From Isoetes taiwanensis (taxonomy: Eukaryota; Streptophyta; Lycopodiopsida; Isoetales; Isoetaceae), in contig JAJEKV010000056.1 of the NCBI GenBank assembly GCA_021234155.1, forward strand, positions 727,905 through 791,904: a DNA stretch of 64,000 bases. The letters run 5' to 3'. Of this stretch, positions 47,233-59,255 are shown in pieces (within the stretch, counting starts at the first letter, position 1; every line of letters starts with the position of its first letter). The notes beneath the pieces are model-generated. The model had not been told where the DNA came from and made no database searches. It worked only from the letters and a program-made list of their open reading frames with translations. The position numbers were made by a program, and so were the translations under genes.

Positions 47233-49604
47233 TTCTGAAACATATAATCTAAAAGCACTGACAGATTTTGGCATGCTCTGATTATTTACTTATTCTTCAC
47301 ACCATAAAATTTTATGTTTACTTTTCCTTCACATCTTGGACTTAATATTTAATGTTCGTACTTTAAATTGTGATACTATTACAAATTCACCTCTTTTTGT
47401 CATGTGTTTAAAATAATCTAGTGCAAAAAAAAAAAAAAAATGTAGTTGAAATGGCATATATTAGATCTTAATCACCATGATGTTATGGACTTAACCCCTA
47501 AAAAGTCCTATTTCAAGGTGTCGATATGTTGATCCCATGATAAAAACATAATTTTTACGCTAAAATAACACATATTATATTTAATATAATTTTTGAACTT
47601 CGCCTCTAAAGGGCTATTTCAAATGGCGTATATATTTTTTAGAAGGGAATCTTCAAACGGGAGTGTTGCATATGCAACCGTTTCTTCTTTTTGAAACTTT
47701 TTTGAATATAGTAGTAAATGCATAGTTAGTCAGCATATCGATGGAATTCACTGTAAAAACAATAGAAAGCGTGAAAATTGAACAGCATTGATGGGTTAAA
47801 CAGGAAATGATTTGAACATAACAGAGTGTTCTTCTAGAGCAACCCCTTTGGATTGAGGCAAGTGTGGTTTGGAGCTACAATTTTCAGAAATTAGATTGGT
47901 TATAACTGGATGAATCTACTCTTTAGTGGCATATTCTCTTTGGTGGCATATTTTCCCAGCAGCCCTGATATTCTTCTTGTTATGAGTTTAAGATTCCAAC
48001 ATGGCTATCGCCAAAACAACTAAGCTAGGGATATTAAGAGGCTAGAATCATGAATTCCGAACATGCAAGAATATGTGGCATCAACTTCTATGTGTACATG
48101 TAAAATGCACATTTTGCACTATTTCTTCTTTAGCACCAAGTATCATATCTTCTATACAAGGTATCCTTTAATCAGATCGAACAAAAGAGATGCTCGCGAA
48201 GGCCTTGTTGACATATAGATATTTCTTATTAATGGTTGAAATGTAATGGTGTCATTGACATACTGAAACAAGTCATTATCGCAACAATCTAGTCTACGAA
48301 GGTCAAGCTATTCTATGAAGGCCAAGCTTCTCGAATGAAATGGAGACTCTTCTTGATAAGTGGGACACGAACTTACCCAAATCAACCCCAGCTTTCATCC
48401 GACTACATCTGCTTCCAAAGACTACCAATCTGACTGCTTCCATCCAACTACATCTTATTACTTCCAAAGTCTGCCAATCTTGCCAATCTAGCAGCCTCAA
48501 TTTGGGCGAGCAAGAATTTGAGAGAGGGGAGGGAAGGCGAAAAAACAAGCCCAATGAAAGGGGACAAGGATTTTGAGCCTAGAACAATTCTAAAGCTTCC
48601 TATTGAGGAGACAAAACAAAAGAATGGGAAGCATGCAAACTCGATGCCACTCCAAATAGAAAATACCCTTCAAGGCATTCAAGTTGAGCTTAGCTCTCAT
48701 GCTATCTCAGCCTTCAGATCATATCTCTCCCATCCGTTCAAATAGAATGTTCCAAGCATATCCTTTGTTCATCACATCCATCAACCCAAAAATTGATTTT
48801 ACTAAATGCTCCTCGTATATCAAAGTTATATGAAGCAAGTTGCATGAGAAAATTCTATGCTTGTGGAGAAGAATGAATTATTAGTCATGCTGACACCACA
48901 ATGGAACGACTCAAGATTTGTTCAATCTGCTACTCTCCCATGCTTTTGCATTAGGCTTGAAAATGCACCATTCCCTTAAATGTTTTCCACTCACCATTCT
49001 ATCTTTTATATCGTTGTATAAAAAGCAGCCAAGAGTCTACCGGAGCATATGATCAAAGATCCAATTTTCAGCAAAAAAAAACAAGCAACAATACAATAGT
49101 CACATTAGTATTTACGATTCTTCCTAATGCAACATTTATGAAAACAGCTACCCTAATGTTTTAAAACAATTAAAATTATTGAACAGAAGCTCATTGACGT
49201 TAACCTTACGCAAGCAACAACCATGAAACAAATTCCAAACAATTCATAAGTAAATCTTTGCATTTGAAGGCCAAATGCACAAGCCTGAAGTTGGGTTCCT
49301 ATTACATAGCAATGTGATGTAAGTCTACAAATTAATAGTTTGACTCAAAAGCACCTCCAATATTTGGGAACATACCGATGAGTTGCACCAGGTAGTTTCC
49401 ATGGGTCGCGATATACATCTTTAGGCATTGAATGATAGATGAGCTATGAATGACGCAGGATTTCTGGTTCAGCAATTAGCTACATTTGGCCTGATGCATC
49501 TGATATATGCCGTAGCAAAGCATTAAATAAACATGTTGGCCAATCAATAATAAATGAATTTGTCATTTTTAAAATCGTCCTCAAAATAGGATCTCAATGT
49601 CCAT
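47233..49604. other. No gene recognised
   Basis: AT-rich sequence downstream of the Aquarius gene. An open frame at 48,303-48,554 (-) and those at 48,340-48,745 (+) lack recognisable domains. An A-only run of 16-17 bases lies near 47,425. Confidence 0.4.
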
Positions 49605-49792
49605 AATGAGATATTTATCAGAATGCATGCTTCCTATGTTCTCAGGCATGCAGGCATATTCAAGTTCTATGTGAGTTGCATACATTAGAATGTGAATGAG
49701 GTATTTATCAGAAAGCATCACTCCTATGTTCTCAGGCATGCTGGAAGAGCCATATTCAGCTATGTGAGTTGCATACATTTGAATGTGAATAC
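49605..49792 (+). repeat. Tandem repeat, period about 96 bp, two copies
   Basis: GAGATATTTATCAGAATGCAT or GAGGTATTTATCAGAAAGCAT, CTCCTATGTTCTCAGGCATG, and CTATGTGAGTTGCATACATT appear in order at about 49,606 and 49,698. The second copy carries a short insertion. It lies about 120 bp beyond the Aquarius stop codon and may fall in its 3' UTR. Confidence 0.85.
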
Positions 49793-49910
49793 AGAAATCA
49801 TCTTCCTAAGAGGATGCCAATACAAACTGCATGGTGATGTTAGACCCCAGCTTAAGTTGATGGAATTGCACTGATATGGTAGATGTAAAGGTTATTACAT
49901 ACACGAGATG

Positions 49911-52900
49911 CTATGAACCCTCATCTTCATGGCTTCCCAAGTTGCTCTACTGAATTACCTGAATCGTAGCAAGCTTCATCCAGTGACGTGGGACCATTCT
50001 GAAGAATGTCCATAGCCCAACAATAGTGAGAACAAAATAACTGACAATATAAAAAGTATTTACATTCCTTTACTACTATCATTTGAAACAAACCTGTTGA
50101 TCGTGAACATGTTGCTTTGTAAGGATTCTATAAAACTTCTCATCCACAATCGCTGCCATCTCCTCTAATCCACTTATCAAATGTGCAGTTTGAGTGTTCT
50201 CTACAACCCTCGTAGTGGGATGAAAATGCTCATCAGAACAGTGCAAGTTTATCAGGCCGTTGAAGAAGCAGCTTAAACGTTGGTTTGCAACTCGTAGCAT
50301 TGTTCAAACAAACTCCGCCTACAAAAACATATATAATCCCAGGCGCCTTACGAGACATGGCAACAACAAGCCTTCTAACATCCCTCAAATGTCCAACTAT
50401 ACGTGTCGAACCAATGACAGGAGGACATAGTCATTTTGCTGTCCCTGAAATCGGTCAACTATTTGTCACCTGTAGCATTATTTAATTAGTGCTAACCCTG
50501 TACATACTTGTTACACAAAGTACAGGACTTACCTTACTAGGGTCGACCAAAAGGGTGGATTTTTGCACACCTCCGTTCTATAACATCACGAATCAGATGC
50601 TTCTGCCCATTATAAGTACTTAGTATCGATATTTTTTATTGGCAGGATAACCCAACAGTCGCATGTACTGGTACACACTAACCACATATTCTGCTTCACC
50701 AAGATTTTGATAAAACCATGGGTACGGTTCAGACTCTCCCCGTCCACCATAATCAGGCACATCCACAAGCTGATAATCATAAGTGAAGCCTGTGTTTGCA
50801 GTATGAAATGCTCGTTCCTCCTTTACATAGGGCAAATCACCTAGATCTCTGTATCTCCAGTTATAAAGCTTGGCAATACTTGGCCTTGCTCTGCCCTGGG
50901 CATTCAGCTCCACATGGGGTACACCCAAACGAATAAATCTTGTAAAAGACTCTGGTCCCATGTGGCTGTACTTTTGAAAAGCCATATTCTTTACCACAGG
51001 TGGCAGCTGATGGTGATCACCTATCAATGCACCTTTTCAGCCTTGAGCATCCATCCTCTTGTCTTTGTAGTAACATAGGTATAAATGTCTCTATCTCTAA
51101 TATTTGGGCACTTTCTTCCATCAGCAAATTATCATAATATTTCAAACCAAGCGGAGAAAATCCGTCTTTCAATGCGGCATGTGTGCATGTCATTGCAACA
51201 ATTTTGGCCTGCTTTGCCAGCCAGAGATAATTTGCTCTGTCAGCGGTTGATTTTAACAGCTCAAAGCCGCGACATTCTTCAAGCTCCTGAAACATTGTTT
51301 TTAAATTGCCTAAACAACCTGTCGCTGCCCGCATATCTTGTGCATATGATAGACCAGAAAATAATCCCTCTGGGTGTCCGAAAATATTCATTGAAGGGGA
51401 AACTTCTCTGCAACAATGCCTGGATTGTTTACAGAAGCCTCACATGCAGCAATGAACTCCTCCCAGCGAGGAAACATGTAAGAGCCAAAAGTGTGCTGCT
51501 GTTTCAAGTAAGTGTAGGCTACATCCTCCTGGCACCTTCAATGTCTTAAGCTAGGCGCTCCACTTCTGCTAACAACTCGAGCCGCCTTGCAAGCATGGCA
51601 TTCCACTCTGCCTTGGCGACTGAACTCTTGTTCTGTTTCCAAACTCTTGCTCACCTTGCCCCAGCGGGAGTAGATACCTAGCGGGACATCCCTCTGAATA
51701 TCCATGAATATAAAAGGTCATCAAATATATATATTTGACCAAAACAGCAATTGCTATGCAAGCCTATGCATGCCTAAATGTCAAAATGTTTTTGGGTCAT
51801 AAAATCTCCCTCAGCTTAAAATATGGAATTTCCGCAGCAATAATGCATGTCAAAAGCTGGAATAAACGTTTGAAGGAAAAGCAATGGCCGAAGATAATGT
51901 ACCTGCATAATTTTTCTCAAAAGGTCATTCAATGCTTGATTGGAATGTGTAATCAAGTGTACCCGCTGCATAGGACAGTTATGATACAGTACATTCAAGA
52001 TTTGCACTGCAGTATCAGTTTTTCAGTTCGATTGGTTAACCACCATTGTTAATCCTGGCTGGACTCTGATATAATGGCACCAATCTGCACATAATTATTA
52101 AAAGCATGAAGTTGGCAAATATTGATGTCTTTACACCAGTGGCATACCTGAACTGGGGGTAAATCTAACAGTATTCTGCTTTGGTTTTATCTTGAGGATA
52201 TGGGCCTGGGTCAGGGGTATGTAACTCTCAACCAGAATCTGCTCCTTCCCCTACCCCCCGTACATCTGTCTTCATTGGTTGCCTTTCCTCTCTTCTGGTT
52301 TTATGGGCTTGTGCCATATTTTTTTTCAGATTACCTCCTTTATTAAAGTGACTCGGAAGGGAGGCTTTGGAGACTCGTCTTCCTCCCCCTTCTGTTGTTA
52401 CAAAGCATTACCTAAGCAAAATGGCAAAAATGCCTGTAAAAGTCCTGGCTATCATCATTTGATAGAAGACAATATCACAAAAACTTACATCATTCTCGAC
52501 TCTCCCTACAAGAAAGTGCTGGCGTCAAGAAAAGTGTCCTTAAAATCAATTGTATCCAGTTGATCGGGCATGTTATTCCATTGGGCAGCTCCAGAGTCGC
52601 CATAACCAAGAAAATATCTAGAAACCAATTGGGAACAATACAGTCTTCATTATTTGATTCCCGAAATGGACTCTAGGATAGCTTTGAAGTTGTTTTCCTT
52701 TGGTTTCCTCCTCATTGTTAAGAGATTAAAGCTACTATATATGTCATCCACTATCATTTCCCTTTTTATCTGAGGTCAATCTGATATTGTATAATTATCA
52801 AAGAGCAACAACTGCGTCCGAGCTACAAAGCCTTCTGGGGGTTTCATTCTTCTCTCTTAACCCTTCCTGGAAATCATTCATCAATTGACCACCTTCATCG

Positions 52901-55900
52901 CATTTCAATAATTTCACAACCCGAACATACTGGAGACCATACTTGTCAGGAATAGTGAGTCCGATAGCTTCTTCCTTACTCTCAGCGGTTTCAAAGCAGG
53001 CTGAATAGCCAAAAGAAACAGTACATCATGCTCTTTAAGATCATCCCACTCCAGAGCGTGTACGCCACGGAATCCCCAATACTGAATGTGACTTCGCTGT
53101 CACAGATGATGGCTTAACATAAGCCAATGTTAGGGTTGCTTTACTTCAATAATCTTGAAACTCTTTAATGAAACTGCCATCCTGGCCCAGCCACGGGAAT
53201 CTTGTTTTTGCCCTCATCCCCAACATAAGCACCCATTAATTGCAACACATCATGAATGTTCTCTAATTTCATATGTTGACTCTAGCGAAACAAATTGAAA
53301 TTACGTAATAAATAATCATGCAGCGTCAGAAACTGCAAATTTAGCGAGAAGTGCCAAGCAACCTTCACCGGTATAATTTATGCTAGGGACCAGGCTCTCA
53401 TCCCACATGACCTCCTCATTTGGGTAAAGTGGAAGTCCGTTTATAGCTTCCTTCTGCAATTGCAGCTTCTCAAAAGTTGAAACCATGACTTCAATCAAGA
53501 AATCGGTTCTGTTTGTCCATGGATCATTATGTGAAATGAGCATTAACTGTCATACAGCAAACATAGCTTTGCTAATCAAGACACTGAATTACAAAGCTTT
53601 TAAAAAAGTGAACCAAAATGTTTACCTTGTTACAAAACAAGATCCTTAAGCTCGTCTGGATTCAAATCTTCTAGATTTTTTTATAAGTTCATTTCGTTTT
53701 CCTATCAAACCCAGGTTGGCCAATGCCATGTCATGCAGCTGAAACAACAACAAATATTCACTCGTCATAATCAAGTTAAGTGTTTTCAAATTAAATATAG
53801 AACAATAGAAATTTGATTTCCCAACAGGTAAATATTTGGTAGCTCACAAAATAGCATAGCAGCTTGTTTTACCTTAGAAATCTGCTTAAAGATGCACTGT
53901 TGAAATGCCATCAACTTAGAGTAATGAGCTTGTAAGGCATCAACCTCATTTAGCTTAGCCCTGTCTGATCATTTATTTCCAAAGCCTTGATAAAACGAAG
54001 AAGATCCACCATTTGTCCAAATAATCTCCTTGTGGATGCCTGTACAAAGGAACTCATCCTACATTTAACAACTATGGCAGTGTCCTCAACAAGTGCCCTT
54101 ACAAATCTGCCAAAGTATTTAAGTGTAGATCAGTTAAAAGTATGAAATAAGCATGCAGAGGAATAACAGCAGAACTTTGCTTGGTCACTGTACCTTGGCG
54201 TTGGGAGCTGGCTAAGTAGGTCTATCAAGAATTCAATAAAAGCGTTCACAGTAGAGCACTTGGGGTATAGAATCTGCATAGAGCTCTCCTTCCTTTTGGC
54301 TCTGCACCATCCTCAGCACTAGTTATTGGTAACAAAGTGCTATCAAGTATCTGACAATTAATAAGAAAAATGGGTATAATTAAAAAGGTTATATACCCAA
54401 ATTCTATTTTGGCAGTGATGACATACTTTCACCTATGTTCAACTGAGTTATGTATCTAGATTATTTCTTGAAAAAGACTTAGATACATGCCCTTATGAAA
54501 AAGAATTGCAAAACCAGTGATTTTTTCAGTCAGATTACTGTAGCTTCAAAAAATACTACATAGTGAGTATGACATACATACCTCAAGAAATTCATTTAGC
54601 AGTGAAGGAATAAATTTGACTTCTAGCTTTTCTTGAGGAGTAAATCAGTGGCAGCTGCCTTGATTCCTTTTTGAGAAGCCTCTTCCAATGCTCAATAAGC
54701 TCTGGGTGTGAAAATAGTTCCATCTGCCAGCACCTTAACATTAATATCATGTTCCAATAACCTATACTAATATGAAAAGATGCAATATATCCCCAGCACC
54801 ATCTATTAACTATTACTAATGCGAAAAGATGCAACATATCCCGGCACCATCTATTATCTTAGCAAATGAAATGACCCGATTCATGAGCAGATCAGCAATA
54901 TACTACACAGAATGCTTGCTCACAAAGACCTGTAACAGCTTATAAAGAGCCTCCCGTGAAATGCAAAGCAGCATTTATACAAGATTGTAAATCAAGTGTC
55001 GTGGTATGCTGAGACTTCGAAGTAATAGTTGTGCTATTCATTAATAGTTTCAGAATGTATGATGTTTTCTTATCTCATAATATTTGCAAGGATAAATGGT
55101 TACCTTCAATCTTCCAGGCTTAAAGAGCATGCACAGCTGTAGGTGAACAAGCTTAAGAACAGGCCCTCTAACCATTTCATCTTCTAAACTCTGGACAAAT
55201 TAACAATCAAATGGCTTAAAATGCTGCCCTAAAAGATATTGTGCAACAAGATGAATGTGTATTCTGGCACATGTATACCTTAAAACAATGAATCATAAAC
55301 AGCAGATAGTTTGTTTTCTCCTTTATATTAAGCTTGTGATCCTGTGCAACAGCCTGAAAGTCAACTTCAGAAACATGACTATGTGCCTCACCAGCAGTCA
55401 GACACTTAACCTGGTCTTTTAGCGTTAGGGCAGCGAAAAGGATGGAAATGATCCCTCCCTATCTCTAAAACAACTCCAGGCAGGAACATTTTCCCTAAAC
55501 TGCCGTTATAAAAATACAAAATCTGGATAAAAAAATTATTCAAGGGGAGGTCATTATCAGTAAGCTTAACAATAAAACTCATGTTCACCTTTCTCATTAA
55601 CCATCAGAATTATTGACATCACATGCTCAAATGTAGCTATCTCGGGATCAAAATTAGCCACAGATAATTTTTCAAGGTACTGGCTAATCTCAATAGCATC
55701 ACCCGTTGCAGAGGATTGGCTTGTTCCCGGCTGCTGCACCATTCAGTTCTGACCTGTAGATTTCATCAACTATAGCTGGATCAAATGGTGGTCTTGCTGC
55801 AATATCGGTGGTAGCGGACCAATTTGTGTCGGCTATTTTGGTATGCGGTCCCTTTGAATCTCGGTGAGGTAATAGTTTTTGCCTGGCACTGAACTGGAAA

Positions 55901-56018
55901 GCTGTTCTGCAGACTTTTCAACCTCTGCAACAAAACTGAAGGCGGGGGCATATTCTACAACTCGAGCTTTCTTGCGCTTATGCGCAAGCGCGTTCGCCTC
56001 GTCTTCCATGCTCTCCAC
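49911..56018 (-). CDS. Intron-binding spliceosomal helicase Aquarius (EMB-4/IBP160), 13 exons
   Basis: Aquarius is an SF1 RNA helicase of the activated spliceosome that binds introns upstream of the branch point. Exons on the minus strand: 56018-55589, 55499-55279, 55190-55104, 54723-54582, 54350-54194, 54106-53873, 53738-53626, 53546-52489, 52433-52148, 52084-51903, 51693-50533, 50469-50094, 49998-49911; borders are GT-AG. Total about 4.5 kb, close to 1,510 codons, the normal family length. Start is [20 protein letters not shown]; stop is TAG at 49,913-49,911. Signature segments: [59 protein letters not shown] (motif II), [48 protein letters not shown]. Many exons carry one-base indels, mostly at homopolymers, and the Walker A site is damaged (exon 10). 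Retained introns exclude a processed copy. Confidence 0.92.
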
Positions 56019-57627
56019 TCCAAATATTTAGGGTTTAGTGCTTAGATAAGCTAAAAGCGAAAACTAGTTTACAATGGTTTTATTTTACGCCCGGTGCCCT
56101 CCCATCGAAACCCTTTCGATTTTCTTTTCGAAACCCTTCTCATTTGGTTCAGCATATTCTTAGAAATATGCGGATCTAAGGTCCATAAATTTACACATCA
56201 CACCCATTATGCTTCACTCCCTGGTATGTATATATACGTACAAAAATACGCATATGAATGGCAAATACAAGGCCAAGAATAATTTTTACGAAGAAGGTAA
56301 TTGTGTTCTACACCTCCAATCTGAACAAATCGAAAGGGCTTGAAAACACGTTCACAAGCTTTGATATTGCAAGCAAGCGCAAAATTCAAAGCGAGAAGTG
56401 CATCAAAGATTCAAGCGCGAAGGCTCAAACTTCAGATTCAAGCGGAAGGCTTCAAAGAGCATAGCCATAGCTTCAAGCGGAAGCGCCACAGCCTACATGC
56501 AAAACACCCGGCTCTCTGCGGAGCCTCCTTGGAAAAATCAGCCGGATATCAAAGAGTACGCAAGCGGAACTCGAGATCAAAGCTTAGGAAACTAAGAATC
56601 AAGGCCCTTCGCCCAGCATATCCAAAGGCCTTCTTCACGGAACTAAAATTCAAGGCTTTCTTAAGCTGCGCATATCTTAGGCGGGATATCTTGACTTCCT
56701 TCAAAAAAGGAGCACCATCGCTTTGGCCTCCAACCCATTGCTTTGGCCTCCATGCTTTCCCCAACACACATGGCGAGCGTAAACATTCTAAAACCATGGC
56801 TTCAAGCTGAACAAAAATAAAACCCGTCCCCCTTTTAGCTTTAACCTTTGCCAAAAATCATACTAAAAAGATAATTTGCAAACCTTATCATTGTGAGGGA
56901 CCCTCTCTATTTTTAAGGAAATCCTTCCCTATTTTGGCGGAAACCTTTTGAATATCTAGCTTTTGAAATAGGAAGGTTTCGAGGAAAAGCAAGGAAGGAT
57001 TCTACTTTGAAACAATGGGTAGGGTTTCTATAGAAAATAGGAAGGGTTTCTAGCACAATATTTTATTTTTAGAACACTTGCATCGCTTGAGCTTTTATGT
57101 ATTATGCTTATCGGCATGGACGTCTTCTATTAAAGCGGGATGTCTTCAAATGCATACGTTATAGATTTCAAATTTTGAATAGAAACCCTTTCTATTTTTC
57201 CAACGGAAACTCTTCCTATTTTCCTTAAAGAAGGAAAATAGGAATGGTTTTCCATAATACTAGAAATTTTTTTGCGTGAAGGTATCCGCATTTTTTTTTG
57301 TTTTATCGAGGTTTCGGCAGGGAAAATGAAACTAGAGTTCTATTACGGCCACAAAGCGGATAGCTCCACATCTCTTTTCCTTTTCTTTTCGGCTATGGCG
57401 AATTTGATTTCGTTATGGCGGCAAGTTTACGTGATAATTTCAGCTCTAGCAATACAAGATATATCCAAATCCATGCGATTCGACTTATTATTTTGCTTAA
57501 TGTTGGCATTCGAATTTTGGCTATGGCAGAGCATTAACAAGATACGCTAGTGTCGGGAACTTAAAGATCCTCTTTTTTCTGATTTATTAGAAGACCTTTT
57601 TTCCCCCCGAGACCTTTCCTGAATGGC
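56019..57627. other. Aquarius upstream region; short-motif repeats
   Basis: No recognised gene. From about 56,380 to 56,490 the word TTCAAGCG and variants recur (GATTCAAGCGCG, GATTCAAGCGG, GCTTCAAGCGG), making open frames that are artefacts of the repeat. From 56,880 to 57,260 variants of GGAAGGGTTTC and GAAACCCTTCC occur in both orientations. The core promoter of the Aquarius gene must lie at the left edge, but no clear TATA box is visible. Confidence 0.45.
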
Positions 57628-57866
57628 GTCTGGGCGTTTGGTCTAGTGGTAACACACTAGTTCCTTAGCAATGTGGTCTCGAGTTGAGTTCCGGCCCAAA
57701 ATCGCGACTTTTCGATGCTTGGGGGGTCAAATCCCAACAGGACGCAATATAGGTGGTTAGGGCGAGCCCTACGAAACAATGTAGTGTGGTGTGTGGTCAC
57801 ATGTCGGTTGGATCTTTGCCTAGTGGCGTGGAACGTTAAAACTACTATCTATCTATCTATCTTGTC
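57628..57866 (+). mobile_element. tRNA-derived SINE with CTAT-repeat tail
   Basis: The head contains an A-box-like TGGTCTAGTGGTAACAC (about 57,639-57,655) and a B-box-like GGGTCAAATCCC (about 57,723-57,734), preceded by another partial B-box-like word (GAGTTGAGTTCC). The body (GACGCAATATAGGTGGTTAGG, CAATGTAGTGTGG) ends in GTTAAAACTACTATC(TATC)n TTGTCT, followed by an A-run. The spacing between boxes is larger than in a real tRNA and no cloverleaf can be closed, so this is a SINE, not a tRNA gene. A shorter relative is at 9575-9664. Confidence 0.75.
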
Positions 57867-58079
57867 TAAAAAAAAAAAAAAAACAAGACATTGGTTTATT
57901 TATAAAAAAAAAGGAAGCTTCGGATTTTGTAAACTATGGTCACATGTCAGTTTGATCTTTGCTTAGTTAAATTGGCGTTAAAACTACTATCTATCTATCT
58001 ATCTTGTCTAAAAAAAAAAAAAAACAAGACATTGGTTTATTTATAAAAAAAAAGGAAGCTTGATTTTGTAAACTATGGC
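57795..58079 (+). repeat. Tandem duplication of SINE 3' half plus flank, about 140 bp
   Basis: The unit TCACATGTC, GTT(G)GATCTTTGC, TAGT, GGCG, GTTAAAACTACTATC, TTGTCT, A-run, AACAAGACATTGGTTTATTT, GGAAGCTT, GATTTTGTAAACTATGG occurs at about 57,797-57,938 and 57,939-58,079. Because the unit includes DNA beyond the SINE tail, the duplication happened after insertion. TTGTCT and the later AAGAC word around the A-run form a small inverted repeat (CTTGTCT / ACAAGAC). Confidence 0.85.
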
Positions 58080-58984
58080 CATTGCAAGGATGCAAAGTTG
58101 ATTGAAACAATCTGATTCTACTTTCATTAAAATGGGAATTTTCATAAAAGTTGCATTGCTTGAAAGCTCCGGATATGGTAGATTCTTGGCGTATAGCGGA
58201 TAACTTCTACTACATAAACTTAAAACCATGAAGGCTGGCTTCAACTGAAAAAAAAAAAAGAGCTTTTGGAAATGAAGGCCATCTAGGCAAATTGGATTTA
58301 TGCTTGATTTCTTCTAGTTCTTTGCTTCACAAGATATCCCATGTCAATGAACTTTGCCTACTAGCTTACCTATTATTCTCTAGTCTTCCTAAATCTGAAG
58401 ATTCAAAAGGACATCATGATACGAGGTGATGAACATGGGTCCCTGCTCTGTTAATCGGTCCAATACAACTTCTGTTTCTAGCAAGAGTCATCTTCTGTTT
58501 CATACACCAAAGTATGGCTATGGTGCAATTGACTTGATGGATGTGCACTAAATTTTACATAAACCAGATGAATTGTTAGGAATTATCATAAACAGAACAA
58601 CTAAATTTACATAAACCCACAACCTACGTAAAAAAACGATAGAATTGATAGAAATTGGTAGAAACCAACAACCATAACCTTTATTATGCACAAATCCTTG
58701 GACAATTGGATGGGGCCCTATTTGGATGAAGAGGTAAGAACAAAAGAAATTTTCCTTAAAAAGGCTCTTCCACAACAGCCGTAAGAATTACATTCTAAGA
58801 ATTAATTAGCTTGTTGATATCTTCCATCCAAAAGTTCTATTTTTTATGAACCGCGCAGATGCTTCAATATGAAAACCCTTTTAATTTCAAGGGAAATTTG
58901 GAAGGGTTTCCATATTGAAGCTAAAGGAAGGGTTTTCGCTATTTGGTTTAATAACTTCTAATTGGTAGGATAGAGTGTGAGTGA
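58080..58984. other. No gene seen
   Basis: AT-rich sequence without exons. A local inverted pair, AACCCTTTTAATTTC and TTTGGAAGGGTTTCC, lies at about 58,876-58,912. Confidence 0.45.
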
Positions 58985-59255
58985 TGAGTATATGTAATTA
59001 CCAAAATGCTCTTATGAGTTTCAAAATTACCAAAATGCCGGTGACTCTAAAATATACAAACAAATTACCAATTTGCCTCTACACAACCGAACTTAATTAC
59101 TAAAATATCCCTACCCACCAAACTTAATTACCAAAATGTCATTATATACCAACTTTGATCAATCTACACCAAATTAATCATCAAATGCCCTACACACCAA
59201 ACTTAATTACCAAAAATACCCCTACATACTAAACTTAATTACCAAAATTGTAACG
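58985..59255 (+). repeat. Tandem repeat, about 35 bp, six to seven diverged copies
   Basis: Units of the type ACCAAACTTAATTACCAAAA followed by TGCCC or TACCCCTACA repeat from about 58,998 to 59,250, with copies of differing length. The array stops abruptly at TTGTAACGAGCCC (59,249), a possible start of another element. Confidence 0.85.

Noticed and set aside
49911-56018. Processed pseudogene of Aquarius
   Set aside because: Introns with GT-AG borders are present between all exons.
56340-56810. 156-codon basic open frame
   Set aside because: Largely built from the repeated TTCAAGCG motif; no domain and no splice context.
56880-57260. Interstitial telomere repeat (AAACCCT-like words)
   Set aside because: Words are GAAACCCTTCC variants in both orientations, not tandem TTTAGGG units.
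57628-57700. Functional tRNA gene
   Set aside because: A- and B-box-like words exist, but no closed cloverleaf can be drawn and the unit continues into a repeat tail, as in a SINE.
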